Shown: positions 30,331-39,541, numbered from the stretch's first letter. The stretch is 64,000 nt of DNA from Carnobacterium jeotgali MS3 (GCF_000745125.1 NZ_JQNF01000003.1:372001-436000); one strand, 5' to 3'. Notes: a model not told the origin generated them from the letters alone. Numbers and translations are program-made.

Positions 30331-31044
30331 TTATTTTTCTTCTTCAGATTCTTGTTGTACTTCATATAACGTTTCTTCTTGGTTACGGTATTTTTTCATT
30401 AGTTCACTAAATAATTTCCCATTACTTGGCGGTGTATACGTAATCGCATTAGCACCAGCTGCAATTGTTGCTTTAATGCTTTCCTCTGTTGGACCACCTG
30501 TTGCAATAATCGGCACTTTGGGAAATTTCTTACGAATTTCACGTACAATATGCGTTGTTCGAGCTGCTCCGCTGACGTTTAAGATATCAACGCCTGCATC
30601 CAATTTTCCTTGGATATCCGTAAACTCTGAAACAACTGTTGATATGATTGGGATATCCACTAAACGATCAATTTCCTGATAGGTTTCTTTTGGTGTAGGA
30701 GAATTTAAGACGACACCAATGCAGCCATGTGATTCCGCAAATAAAGCAATATTCGCTGAACGATGCCCATTGGTAATGCCTCCACCTACTCCAGCTAAAA
30801 CAGGCATACTTGCTACGGTCGTGATTCCTTGAATAATAGCAGGATGAGGTGAAAATGGATAGACTGCGATGACTGCATCGGCGTCGTTATTCATAATAAT
30901 AGCAATATCAGTTGTAAAAATGAGTGAGCGAAATCTTTTTCCGTTTATAATAATGCCGCTGGCTGTATCAATAATTTCTGGGACCGCAACATAATGCTTT
31001 CTTAAATCAGTCGTGATACTTGGAGATCCTTTTTTTTCTTCCAT
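30331..31044 (-). CDS. TIM-barrel protein of unknown function
   Basis: 237-aa cytoplasmic protein with a (beta/alpha)8 pattern. VPIIATGGPTEESIKATIAAG (about residues 175-195, key residues GG and AGA) is a standard phosphate-binding element; VLAGVGGGITNG and VVLNSPTPKETYQ are further loop landmarks. Such proteins are often annotated simply as hydrolase; I would not assign a reaction. The gene lies 20 bases before the penicillin-binding protein gene, so the two are probably cotranscribed. A GAGGTG ribosome site precedes the start. Confidence 0.75.
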   Translation of the reverse strand: MEEKKGSPSITTDLRKHYVAVPEIIDTASGIIINGKRFRSLIFTTDIAIIMNNDADAVIAVYPFSPHPAIIQGITTVASMPVLAGVGGGITNGHRSANIALFAESHGCIGVVLNSPTPKETYQEIDRLVDIPIISTVVSEFTDIQGKLDAGVDILNVSGAARTTHIVREIRKKFPKVPIIATGGPTEESIKATIAAGANAITYTPPSNGKLFSELMKKYRNQEETLYEVQQESEEEK

Positions 31045-31143
31045 ATTTTCACCTCATTAGTTAGTTTCATAGTATTTATTTTAACGAATGTCTGCTTTAA
31101 TTGCTATCATTCTGCAATAAATAAAGCGATTTCTTATTGGATA

Positions 31144-31178
31144 ATAAAAACGGGGTTCACTCTAAAGAAAAAACCCCC
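31144..31178 (-). terminator. Terminator of the GH73 gene
   Basis: Stem GGGGTT / AACCCC with a loop of about a dozen bases and TTTTTATT on the minus strand, just after the stop at 31188. Confidence 0.75.
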
Positions 31179-31187
31179 TTCTCATTA

Positions 31188-31823
31188 TTAATCATACTGA
31201 TTCAAGTCATACTGCTCAATCAAACGAATTAGTTTTTCTGGATAGTCAGGATCTGTGGCATAGCCACTTTCTTGTAAAGCATAAGCCGCTTCTTTGTAAT
31301 CGTTTGAGGTTAAAACCTTAGCGTATTGGTCCCCGTTCCAAGTTGTTCCTTTAGTGAATAATTCAGAATGATCTTCCATTGATTCTTGCCATGTAGTGTA
31401 TTTTCTGAAATCTGCGTGGACTTCGATCCATTCACCGTCGACAAACTCTTTGGTCGTCATTGTAACAATCGGTTCGGAACTGCTGCCTTTAATTCCATAA
31501 AAATTATTGTTTTTTATGGAAAGTTCGCTAGTACCCCAATCCGATTCAAGTATCGCTTGAGCAATACTGATACTCGGTAAAACGCCGTATTTTTTTTGCA
31601 ACACTTGGGCGTAATCAGCGATTTGGACAATAAACTGCTCTTCTACAGGTTCGTCTTGAGATACCTGAACCTCAGCTGTTTCTTGTGCTAAGAAATAAAG
31701 AGTCCCAATAAAGATAAAGACAATGACAAAGAGCATCATTAAGAAATAGCTAGGCGTTATTCGTTGATGTTTAATACGTTTCACTGTTTTATACCGATTT
31801 TTTGGTTGTTTTTTTAGTGGCAC
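31188..31823 (-). CDS. Membrane-anchored N-acetylglucosaminidase (GH73)
   Basis: Peptidoglycan hydrolase (211 aa). A basic N-terminus and one membrane helix (about residues 26-46) anchor it; the outer part is a GH73 (mannosyl-glycoprotein endo-beta-N-acetylglucosaminidase-like) domain with SISIAQAILESDWGTSELS, where the Glu of ILESDWG is the catalytic acid, and NNNFYGIKG, both family signatures. It lacks repeat cell-wall-binding domains. The start is GTG (31823) after AAGGAAG. It stands next to the M15 lipoprotein gene, another wall enzyme, 44 bases upstream. Confidence 0.92.
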   Translation of the reverse strand: MPLKKQPKNRYKTVKRIKHQRITPSYFLMMLFVIVFIFIGTLYFLAQETAEVQVSQDEPVEEQFIVQIADYAQVLQKKYGVLPSISIAQAILESDWGTSELSIKNNNFYGIKGSSSEPIVTMTTKEFVDGEWIEVHADFRKYTTWQESMEDHSELFTKGTTWNGDQYAKVLTSNDYKEAAYALQESGYATDPDYPEKLIRLIEQYDLNQYD

Positions 31824-31867
31824 ACATTTCTTCCTTTCAATGAAAATACAGGAGTAAAAAAATAAGT

Positions 31868-32659
31868 TTATTTGCCAGCTTCTTCTAATAAAGCAATGTA
31901 TTCTTCTAAAGACAAATCATATTTTTTCATATAAGCTGCATTTTCTTTTCCAACATAACGAAAATGCCATGATTCATATTCAATGCCGGTCTCTTCTTCT
32001 TTACCTTTAGGAAATCTGAGGACAAAACCATACTCAGCCGCATGCTCAACTAACCACTTTTGCGATGCTTGAGTATCAAATTCAGCGATAAGACCTTTGC
32101 CTGTTTTTACCCATTCTGTATCCATTACATCAACAGCCAATCCGGTGTGATGCTCGCTTCCACCAGGGATAGCAATGTAATCTTCTGTTAATTTAACCGC
32201 TTCTTCTCGAGAATGTCCTTCATTTAGATACTTTTGCACACTATTATTGTAATTTGTCTTTTGCAACTCAACCGAACGATAAGTTGAAACAGCAACAATC
32301 TCATGACCAGCTTCTTTCCCAGCATTCGTCATAGCCGTATAATCTTCAATAATTCGTTCATCCACTAATAATCCATTTGGCAATGCCTTTAAGGGTCTTT
32401 CAATCGATTCATCTATTTTTGTCCAATTGTTAACTAGTTCTAAATTCCAATCCTCTGTTGAAACAGCTGGTAAAGCATCTAGCATAGCTTGATGTTCAGC
32501 CTCTTCTGCTAACTTTTGTTTTTCTTCCGGAGTTAGAGTATCAATGGAAGAACTGGTTTCAGAAGCTTGACTAGATTGTGAGACAGATTCTTGATTGAAT
32601 TGTTCGCACCCTCCTAAGATACCAGTTGTTATCAATAGTAAGGCTAATTTTTTATTCAT
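31868..32659 (-). CDS. M15 family D-Ala-D-Ala carboxypeptidase lipoprotein
   Basis: 263-aa lipoprotein with signal peptide and lipobox ILGGC (Cys at about 18). The M15 peptidase domain (VanY/DdcY-like, zinc-dependent) cuts the terminal D-alanine or a cross bridge of peptidoglycan stem peptides: GGSEHHTGLAVDVMD supplies the first His and Asp ligands, and WHFRYVG the last His; the Glu of YESWHF is the general base. The order next to the GH73 gene suggests a wall-remodelling pair. Confidence 0.93.
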   Translation of the reverse strand: MNKKLALLLITTGILGGCEQFNQESVSQSSQASETSSSIDTLTPEEKQKLAEEAEHQAMLDALPAVSTEDWNLELVNNWTKIDESIERPLKALPNGLLVDERIIEDYTAMTNAGKEAGHEIVAVSTYRSVELQKTNYNNSVQKYLNEGHSREEAVKLTEDYIAIPGGSEHHTGLAVDVMDTEWVKTGKGLIAEFDTQASQKWLVEHAAEYGFVLRFPKGKEEETGIEYESWHFRYVGKENAAYMKKYDLSLEEYIALLEEAGK

Positions 32660-32799
32660 TATTTTAAAGACTCCATTCTAATTTTGGATTGCATCAAAAA
32701 ATATCTTTAATTCTTAAGATAGTGTACTTTTGATTTCACTCCTTTATAATAACATTAATAGAGAATAAGGTTAACAGGAAATCTTTTGGAGGTTTACAA

Positions 32800-33813
32800 A
32801 TGAAAAAAGACACATTCACAGATCAGCTCTACAAAGCATCTCAAGGTATTGCTGCAGCAGTTGTGGTTACTTTAGGTATTGGACTATTAATCCAAAGCAT
32901 TGGAGAGCTAATAGGCTTCTCAACACTCGTTACTATCGGCGCTGTCACAAAAACACTATTGATTCCTGGACTGGGTATTGGGATCAGTTATTATTTGAAA
33001 ACAGATATTCTAACTATGCTGAGTGCCACAGCAGCAGGAGTTATTGGCGGTCGCGCGTATGCTTTTACAAATGGTGCAGTTACTTTAAAAAGTGGGGAAC
33101 CCGTTGGAGCCTTGTTAGCTATTGCTATTGCAATTATCATTGGTACCTTTTTATTTAATAAAACGCGTTTCAATATGATTCTTGTCCCTTTTGCAAGTAT
33201 ACTAATCAGCGGTTTAATAGGCTTCACGTTATCTTCGCCTATAGCTTTTATGTTAAATTCCGTCTCATTATTGATTACTTCTTCTGTCGCTGGTTATCCT
33301 CTTTTATCTTCAATGGTTTTAGGCTTAGTTTTCGGTATGTTGATTTTGTCACCAGCTTCATCAGCTGCCATTGCTCTCGCTTTGCAACTTGATGGCTCTG
33401 CTGGTGCAGCTGCTTTAATTGGATGCAGCGTCCAGTTTACTGTTTTTGCCTTTCTCAGTCTGAAGGATAATGATGCTGGAACATTTTTAGGTCAATTGAT
33501 TATTACCCCAAAACTGCAAACTGGGAATATCATTAGACATCCCAAAGTTGCGTTATTCCCCTTAATGTTGGGAACAATCTTAGCTCCTTTAGGGGTTCTA
33601 GTCTTTAATTTAGAAGCCTCTGCTGAGATTGCGGGCATGGGGCTATGTGCTTTAGTAGCCATTTTTGGAATCGCCTCTTCTCAAGGACTCGCTGCTACAC
33701 TTTCGTATCTTTTTGTAGTACTTGTTTTACCGGCTTTATTGAGTCTTTTGTTCAAGCCATTTCTGATCAAATCAAATCTGTTAAAACCCCATGAGTTAAA
33801 AATTACGATTTAA
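32800..33813 (+). CDS. PTS-type IIC membrane protein (PF13303-like)
   Basis: 337-aa membrane protein with about nine hydrophobic segments, resembling the PTS_EIIC_2 family (single IIC-like proteins without attached IIA/IIB domains). GIGISYYLKTDILTMLSATAAG and SPASSAAIALALQLDGSAGAAALIGCS are typical landmarks. No EIIA or EIIB gene is adjacent, so phosphotransfer is doubtful, and a transport or sensory role for a small molecule is possible. A TATAAT -10 element lies at 32745-32750, and a GGAGG ribosome site immediately precedes the start. The first part of a MITE-like repeat serves as its terminator. Confidence 0.85.
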   Translation: MKKDTFTDQLYKASQGIAAAVVVTLGIGLLIQSIGELIGFSTLVTIGAVTKTLLIPGLGIGISYYLKTDILTMLSATAAGVIGGRAYAFTNGAVTLKSGEPVGALLAIAIAIIIGTFLFNKTRFNMILVPFASILISGLIGFTLSSPIAFMLNSVSLLITSSVAGYPLLSSMVLGLVFGMLILSPASSAAIALALQLDGSAGAAALIGCSVQFTVFAFLSLKDNDAGTFLGQLIITPKLQTGNIIRHPKVALFPLMLGTILAPLGVLVFNLEASAEIAGMGLCALVAIFGIASSQGLAATLSYLFVVLVLPALLSLLFKPFLIKSNLLKPHELKITI

Positions 33814-33815
33814 TT

Positions 33816-34053
33816 AAAAGAAGAGGCTGGGACAAAAATCCCAGCCTCTTTCCTATATGCGAATGTTTATTCTAAAACGTGCTCCAAAAAAACAGACCCG
33901 ACGTCCACTTCACGAATAATGCTCGATGGTCGATGACCCTACTGCGCGTATTCGTTCCCGTTGCCATAGCTCTTGCGGATTTATTCGCATTAGCGATAAG
34001 GTATGCGTTAGAAGATTCGGTTCTAAACGCTTTTTGTCCCACACTCTTCTTTT
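33816..34053. repeat. MITE-like element with 23-bp inverted ends
   Basis: 238 bp bordered by imperfect terminal inverted repeats (33816-33838 and 34031-34053; 21 of 23 positions match, core GTGGGACAAAAA/GCTGGGACAAAAA). The left end also forms a local terminator hairpin (GAGGCTGGGA / TCCCAGCCTC, 33823-33848). The inside is GC-richer than its surroundings and has no credible gene (a 64-codon frame at 33879-34073 crosses the right end and has no ribosome site). Confidence 0.65.
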
Positions 34054-34163
34054 TTAGTTATCTTATTTGCTAGTATTAAAAAAAAACAATAGGAAACAAA
34101 CAAACTTTCTATCATTTTCCATTTACTAGACGTTTTATCCATATTAATTCTTTTCCAATCGGT

Positions 34164-34619
34164 TTATTCAGCTTTGTCCATCATGCCTGGCACAAAAGTC
34201 GAAATCTGCCATTCAACTCCAAACTGATCAACAACCTTTCCATATAATGGGCTCCAAAATGTTTCTTCGAGTGGCATCGATATCTTCCCATCTACTTTCA
34301 ATTGGTCGAAAACCTCACGAGTTTCCTCTTTTGTTTCATAAACTAAAGTGACAGATATGTTATTGCCTTGCTGATAACCAGCTTCGCCTTCAAGCGGGTT
34401 ATCAGAAAACATCAAATAACTTCCATTTGTAAGCTGCAATGTTGCATTCATCACTTTATTTTGTATTTCATCAGGCAGTATGGGGTTATCTGGGTGTTGT
34501 GGCATATCCTTGAATTTGCTGATATCTAAAATCTCTGCTTTAAAAACTTTTGCATAAAAGCTCAATGCCTCTTCTGCATTACCATTAAATAATAAATACG
34601 GATAAGAATCAATTAACAT
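34164..34619 (-). CDS. VOC-family (PhnB-like) protein
   Basis: 151-aa protein of the vicinal oxygen chelate fold, in the PhnB/3-demethylubiquinone-methyltransferase-like group. PYLLFNGNAEEALSFYAKVF at the N-terminus and DNPLEGEAGYQQGNNISVTL, FWSPLYGKVVDQFGVEWQIS are the standard sequence landmarks; the last is where the fold closes around its ligand. Members include resistance-like and unknown proteins, and no specific substrate can be given. The gene is alone on the minus strand. Confidence 0.9.
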   Translation of the reverse strand: MLIDSYPYLLFNGNAEEALSFYAKVFKAEILDISKFKDMPQHPDNPILPDEIQNKVMNATLQLTNGSYLMFSDNPLEGEAGYQQGNNISVTLVYETKEETREVFDQLKVDGKISMPLEETFWSPLYGKVVDQFGVEWQISTFVPGMMDKAE

Positions 34620-34834
34620 ACGGAGCCCTTCTTTCTTTATCTATTTAACAGCTTAAGAATAAAGTATCTCATTGCTGTGGTCAAAGAAAGCGTTTCAAAA
34701 TCAACGAATTCTTAAAACAGAGTATATTAAAGATCAAGCTAGATGTAACTAATAACCTACCCCAACCGATTTTATCATGAGTGAACTAATTAAAGCATAA
34801 TCTGATAAATTATCTATCTTAACTTACTTTCAGA

Positions 34835-35365
34835 TCATTGCGTATCCTGAATATTTTTATTGAACCACTCTAAAAGGTTTGGTTTGTCTGTTTTTATTTG
34901 TTGTTGGATGATTCCAGGTAAACGCAATTCAATGATGTCCTTGTAGCTCCAGAAATCATACCCGTTCTCAATGATAAGGATTGTTGTATTCTGTTTGCGG
35001 TGATGTTCCATTATTCGATCTTCGGTTTCTTTTTTAAATTCTAGCTCGGCTGTACCGCTGTTCACCCATTTTTGTGCTACATGAAATTTGATAGCTAAAT
35101 ATTCGTTAACGGGATTGGCTTTAACTTCTGGAAAAAATGTAGCTTTTCGGCAAACTTTTTGTACCAGCATCCATTCGTATTCAGTAAACAACCGAGAAAT
35201 CTTTTCCATATTTTCAGGTTTCAGTCCTTGGTTGCCTTTTTTCCAGCGGTCCCAACTTTGTGGTGTGATGCCTAATTGAGCGGTGTAAAAAGCTTTTTCG
35301 CTAACGTATTGCTCCTTTATAGCTCCTAAAACAATTTCTACTAATGCTTCATGCATGTTCATCAT
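34835..35365 (-). CDS. Hypothetical protein with HTH-like N-terminus
   Basis: Unrecognised 176-aa protein. The first 60 residues (QLGITPQSWDRWKKGNQGLKPENMEKI) look like a helix-turn-helix of the kind found in small regulators; the rest is helical with charged stretches and WFNKNIQDTQ at the end, without a known domain. The start has three in-frame ATGs within four codons (35365, 35362, 35356) just after GGAAGGGG; one of the later two has better spacing. It may be a regulator or a phage-like remnant, but it has no neighbours that help. Confidence 0.7.
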   Translation of the reverse strand: MMNMHEALVEIVLGAIKEQYVSEKAFYTAQLGITPQSWDRWKKGNQGLKPENMEKISRLFTEYEWMLVQKVCRKATFFPEVKANPVNEYLAIKFHVAQKWVNSGTAELEFKKETEDRIMEHHRKQNTTILIIENGYDFWSYKDIIELRLPGIIQQQIKTDKPNLLEWFNKNIQDTQ

Positions 35366-35562
35366 TCCCCTTCCAATTAATGAATAATTTTAAATAAGTG
35401 CTACCTTTATTTTACACCTATTACGTTAACTTTCAAATTGTATGCCTATACTTTTATCTTTTATTAGAAAAAGAAAATCAAACTACTTTCCTCGTTCCCA
35501 CAACTGTTTTTCAATGGTAAAATAGCTTTGATAACGTTTAAATAAATTTCAGGAGGCTTTCC

Positions 35563-36531
35563 ATGAAAAAGTTAAATTGGGGAATTTTAGGTTTAGGACA
35601 AATTGCAAATGAATTTGCTGAAACATTCAATGTTGATAATGCCGTACTTTATGCTGCGGGTTCACGAAATATTAAAAAAGCAGCTGCATTTGCTGAAACA
35701 CACGGAATCAAAAAATCATATGGCTCATACGAAGAATTATTAGCTGATCCATCCATTGATGTTGTTTATATTGCTACACCGCATAGCCATCATGCTGATT
35801 TGATCTTGAAAAGTTTAGAACACGGCAAACACGTTTTATCCGAAAAAGCTATTACGATGAATAATAATCAGTTAGCGCAAGCTATGAAATTAGCTGAAGA
35901 AAAAAATCTTATTGTATCTGAGGCAATGGTTATTTACCACATGCCGCTTTACCATAAGCTAAAAGAAATCGCTCAAGAAGGATCACTTGGTAAATTAAAA
36001 ATGATCCAAGTCTCTTTTGGAAGTTTAAAAGAAGAAGATCCAACAAACCGCTTTTTCAATAAAGATCTTGCTGGTGGGGCTTTACTGGATATCGGAATTT
36101 ATGCCTTATCTTTTACCCGCTTTTTCTTGACTAGCCAACCACATGAAATTCACACGACCATGAATTTTTACGAAACAGGTGTGGATGAGCAATCGGGTAT
36201 TCTATTAAAAAATGACCATGATGAACTAGCTGCCATTACGCTTACCTTTAGAGCTAAAATGCCTAAAATAGGAATCGTTGCATTTGAGAATGGTTTTTTC
36301 ACAGTCAATGATTTCCCACGTGCAGAAAAAGCGACGTTAACCCGTCCAGATGGTTCAGTAGAAACGATTGAAGCTGGCGATACAAAACAAGCTATGAATT
36401 ATGAAATAGCCGATATTACTAATCTAATTTTATCAAATCGCCCAGATCCTTCACTTACCCTTACCCATGATGTAATGGAAATTATGGATACATTGAGAAC
36501 CAAATGGGATCTTCATTACGATTTCGAATAA
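35563..36531 (+). CDS. Gfo/Idh/MocA family oxidoreductase
   Basis: NAD(P)-dependent sugar/inositol-type dehydrogenase (322 aa). The Rossmann N-terminus has WGILGLGQIANEFAETF (residues 5-21), and the family signature HVLSEKAITMNNNQLAQAM (about 90-108) holds the EK(A/P) motif, where the Lys is the usual catalytic residue. The C-terminal alpha/beta domain starts near 120; DIGIYALSFTRFF carries the GIY motif. The substrate is unknown. AGGAGG precedes the ATG; a TGATAACGTTTAAA at 35529-35542 matches 12 of 14 cre positions and lies between a TAAAAT -10 element and the gene, so catabolite control is possible. It ends in a strong terminator. Confidence 0.93.
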   Translation: MKKLNWGILGLGQIANEFAETFNVDNAVLYAAGSRNIKKAAAFAETHGIKKSYGSYEELLADPSIDVVYIATPHSHHADLILKSLEHGKHVLSEKAITMNNNQLAQAMKLAEEKNLIVSEAMVIYHMPLYHKLKEIAQEGSLGKLKMIQVSFGSLKEEDPTNRFFNKDLAGGALLDIGIYALSFTRFFLTSQPHEIHTTMNFYETGVDEQSGILLKNDHDELAAITLTFRAKMPKIGIVAFENGFFTVNDFPRAEKATLTRPDGSVETIEAGDTKQAMNYEIADITNLILSNRPDPSLTLTHDVMEIMDTLRTKWDLHYDFE

Positions 36532-36540
36532 ATTTGCAAA

Positions 36541-36600
36541 AAAGAATCCAAGGATAAGTCCTATGTTACAGAGACTTATCCTTGGATTTTTATTTTTTAA
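36541..36600 (+). terminator. Terminator of the oxidoreductase gene
   Basis: Perfect 15-bp stem AATCCAAGGATAAGT / ACTTATCCTTGGATT (36545-36588) with a T-rich tail. Confidence 0.93.
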
Positions 36601-36669
36601 ATGTTTCTCTTACTGGATCGTTCAACAATTCCATTTCCTTTTAACTTTGCAAAATCCCATTAGAATTCT

Positions 36670-36867
36670 ACTCTAAGTTAGTTGAATTAAGCTAGTTGCC
36701 CTTACTCAGATGAAAATCGTTTCTGAGTTGTTCGAATTAAGGTTTATTGCCCCTACTCAAACGGAAATCGGTTTTGAGTTCATCGAATTAAGGTTTATTA
36801 CCCCTACTCAAATGGAAATCGGTTTTGAGTTCATCGAGTTAAGGATTGTTACGCCCTATTTAAATAG
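36670..36867 (-). repeat. 51-bp tandem array with covarying hairpins
   Basis: Units at 36684-36733 (50 bp), 36734-36784 and 36785-36835 (51 bp each), a partial unit at 36836-36867 that reaches the end of the DUF1002 gene, and a decayed one before 36684. Each unit can form a hairpin: ACTCAAA/TTTGAGT in units 2 and 3, ACTCAGA/TCTGAGT in unit 1, a compensatory base-pair change. In the direction of the gene it follows the stop codon. Confidence 0.85.
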
Positions 36868-37833
36868 ACCTACGATAGCATCCCATATTTGGCTAAAGAA
36901 GTTGCCGACTTTATCTACTAATCCACTATCTTCAGCTTGTTGCAGAGCGTCGCCAAATTTATCTTGAACGGTATTGGACAAGTTCTTCAACTGTTCTTTT
37001 ACTTCAGCAGAATCAATCGCACTTGTTTGTTGGTATTTTTCAAATAAAGCCATCAATTGATCAATTTGATCTTGCGTAACTGCATTTTGCAAGTTATTTT
37101 TTTCTAACGCTTCATTAATAATGCGTTCAACATCTTCTTTTGTAGCTAATTCACCTTGTTGTTCTTTCAAATCAGCTAAACTTTGTTTAATATCAATAAT
37201 CGCTTGGTCAAATTTGGCTGTATCAAATTCTTCATTCCCGTTATTTTCTTGTGCAATCTCATTGGTTGTTTCTAATTCCTGCTGTGCTACTTCCATACGC
37301 TCTTGGTCTAATTCTTCCCCATTAACGTCAAAAGCTTTATAAATACCTGTTAAGGCACTTTCTCCTGTAACCTTGCTGACACTTGCTACCTCGATTTTCA
37401 CATCATTAACTCCTGCAGTGATTGCTGCATTTGCATATTGGTCTTGTGTAATTTGACTGATATTTTCTGGAGTGACAATTTCAACATCGACACCTTCTCC
37501 AGTGTCTTGTTTCTGTACCAATACGGATGAGATCATGCTAGATGTGTTTCCTGATCCTTCACCTAAATAATTGATCAAGTCTTGACCTGTCACACTTCCG
37601 ACAGCTACATTTTCTGGATTTTTAATATTTAATAACTCTTCTGTTTCAGTTATTTGGCTTTCAGATAATCCTCCGCCATAGATAAAAGTAGGTTTTCCCC
37701 ATTTTTCATCTACAACAGTTGTATCGATTCCATTCGTAGTTGCACTAGCAGATTGTGGCAACAACGCTACTGACGCTCCCACCAAACTCAGTGCTGTTAA
37801 AGCCGTTAAACTTATTTTTTTTAATTGATTCAT
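36856..37833 (-). CDS. Secreted DUF1002 domain protein
   Basis: 325-aa exported protein. The signal peptide (MNQLKKISLTALTALSLVGA...ASA, cleavage near residue 31) is followed by the DUF1002 domain (about 45-220; KPTFIYGGGLSESQITETEELL, VAVGSVTGQDLINYL, AAITAGVNDVKIEVASVSKVTGESALTG) and a charged, helical C-terminal part. The function of DUF1002 is unknown; members are secreted in many Firmicutes. The ATG at 37833 has AAGGAGG eight bases upstream; the longer frame starting upstream crosses that site. The 3' end is followed at once by the 51-bp tandem array. Confidence 0.92.
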   Translation of the reverse strand: MNQLKKISLTALTALSLVGASVALLPQSASATTNGIDTTVVDEKWGKPTFIYGGGLSESQITETEELLNIKNPENVAVGSVTGQDLINYLGEGSGNTSSMISSVLVQKQDTGEGVDVEIVTPENISQITQDQYANAAITAGVNDVKIEVASVSKVTGESALTGIYKAFDVNGEELDQERMEVAQQELETTNEIAQENNGNEEFDTAKFDQAIIDIKQSLADLKEQQGELATKEDVERIINEALEKNNLQNAVTQDQIDQLMALFEKYQQTSAIDSAEVKEQLKNLSNTVQDKFGDALQQAEDSGLVDKVGNFFSQIWDAIVGLFK

Positions 37834-38448
37834 TTTAAATTCCTCCTTGACCTGTTTTTTATGGTTTGGTTCATTATTGCTTAAGCTTAGTATACTCAAT
37901 TCTTATTAAGAAAAAACTAAGCTTTTCTTAATAGCTCTTCATCAAATAGTGTGGATGCTTCTAACTATTCTTCCAAAATGGTAAACATCAATTAATTTCA
38001 TCTATACACACTGGAAAGTAGAGTACCTTTTTAATCTATCATCCATACAAAAAAATGACTCAGGATATTTCTATCCCAAATCATTTCACCCCAAATTATG
38101 TGCAAGCCTTACCCCTCCAAAGCAATTTCATGAAATGATGTCAATTAAATAATTGACGTTCCAAAAATTGTTAGGTTAACTGCTTATGTGATTGCTATGT
38201 ACCTTTAGGATAACAAACTATTATTGGGTTGTCCAAGTAAAGTTTTCTATTTTTTTAGAAAGTTGTCTGGAAGATTTTTAAAACAACTTATTTTCAAATT
38301 AATTCCAACAATAAACCGCTTGTTCTTAGTCTTTTCACACCTATTCCAATTCTATAAATTGACTAGACAAAGTTTCGTCACTTTTTATTTTTTTAATGAA
38401 CCTTTTTATTTCTAGCTAAGCTAATAGGAATTTCAGTAATCCTATTTT
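37834..38448. other. Long AT-rich intergenic stretch
   Basis: 615 bases. It holds the promoter region of the DUF1002 gene, a weak hairpin near 38057-38093, and on the minus strand a short open frame without a start (38341-38415) that might be the decayed end of a small gene. A hairpin AATAGGA/TCCTATT with a T-run at 38421-38441 points in the plus direction. I see no intact gene here. Confidence 0.6.
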
Positions 38449-39408
38449 TTACATCTTTTTTTCTGAATCAAAATTTTTACGTTCGATCGTGCCCCATTTT
38501 TTACTGCCTTTATTGTAATTAAAGAAAGCTTTTACTCTCCACCAGACCGTTAATTGACGGTAATAAAATTGTTCCAAAATACTCACTGCAAACAGCATTA
38601 AAATATCCTTTAAACTTCCATATCGTTTATACGATATTTCCTCAAATAAAATAGCAGAGTATGAAAATAAGATACCCATTAAACAAGTTAACAAAAAAAT
38701 GAAAATAACTGATGAAGATAAAATACCGAGATAAATGGCAAGAGCCATCACAATATAACCAATCATTTCAATAACCGGTCCTAACAACTCTACCAGAAAG
38801 AAGTACGGCATAGAAGCTAAACCGACGACTCCATATTTAGGTCGACCAATCATCTCTTTATGTCTATTTAAAGAATCATACAGTCCTCTATGCCATCTTA
38901 TTCTTTGGCTTTCTAATCCCTTATAACTATCGGGGGCTTGTGTCCAACACACTGCATCAGAAGCAAAGTCAATATGGTAAGGTTGACCCGTTTGTCGGAA
39001 TTTCTTATGCAGTCTTAGAATCAGTTCCATATCCTCACCTATTGTCTTTTCGAAACCTCCAACATCTACTACAGCGGATTTTTTAAACAAGCCGAAAGCT
39101 CCTGAAATAATCATCAATGCGTTATATTGTTGCCAACCGATACGACTTGTTAAAAAAGCTCGAAAGTATTCGATCACTTGGAATCGTTCGATCATTTTTC
39201 TAGGGATCTTCGTTTGAACGATTTGCCCATTTTTTATTTCACTTCCATTTGCAATACGGACCATTCCACCAACTGCAACTGTTTCTTCATGTTTAAGAAA
39301 AGGCGAAACAATACGTAATAATGCGTCTTTTTCAATTATACAGTCTGCATCAATTGCACAAAACAAAGGAAAAACAGAAGTATTAATACCTGCGTTTAAG
39401 GCATCTGC
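38449..39408 (-). pseudogene. Processive family 2 glycosyltransferase, 5' end lost
   Basis: Glycosyltransferase family 2 remnant that lacks its N-terminal catalytic half-start. The frame reads ADALNAGINTSVFPLFCAIDADC at its beginning (key residues AIDAD), then GEDMEL, and the QRIRWHRG motif of processive enzymes, and ends with membrane segments (about residues 190-250 of the remnant). No initiation codon or ribosome site precedes it: upstream the sequence switches to another gene's fragment at AAGCAGAT (39403-39410), an octamer that both parent genes would be expected to contain. A deletion by microhomology is the simplest reading. It would have made or exported a wall or surface polysaccharide. 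Confidence 0.8.
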
Positions 39409-39541
39409 TTAAACCAACGTAGATACTCTTCTTTTGTGATAGCTAGCTCTCCCGAAAATGTACCAGGTTTAGCTGCTCCCATGTTGACACCTGTTAAAAA
39501 TGTCGATTTCCATTCACCATCTTTATAAATCGCCGATTGTA
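39403..39541 (-). pseudogene. Internal fragment of a hydrolase-like gene
   Basis: In frame it reads AIYKDGEWKSTFLTGVNMG (start of the segment) and continues to EYLRWFKQM before a stop made by the deletion junction. TGVNMG...PGTF is the kind of beginning seen in TIM-barrel glycoside hydrolases. It is the continuation of the N-terminal fragment at 40584-40747 on the other side of the IS element. Confidence 0.7.

Noticed and set aside
33879-34073. 64-codon plus-strand frame
   Set aside because: It lies inside the MITE-like element, crosses its right end and has no ribosome site.
34684-34700. GAAAGCGTTTC as a cre site before the VOC gene
   Set aside because: The centre has three bases instead of four, so it does not fit the 14-base cre spacing.
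36710-36967. Plus-strand frame of 85 codons with a 17-residue repeat
   Set aside because: It exists because the tandem unit is 51 bases, a multiple of three; it has no ribosome site and runs antisense into the DUF1002 gene.
38341-38415. Possible Nif11-like leader peptide remnant on the minus strand
   Set aside because: Only about 24 codons without a start; the resemblance to IKSDE-type leaders is too short to trust.
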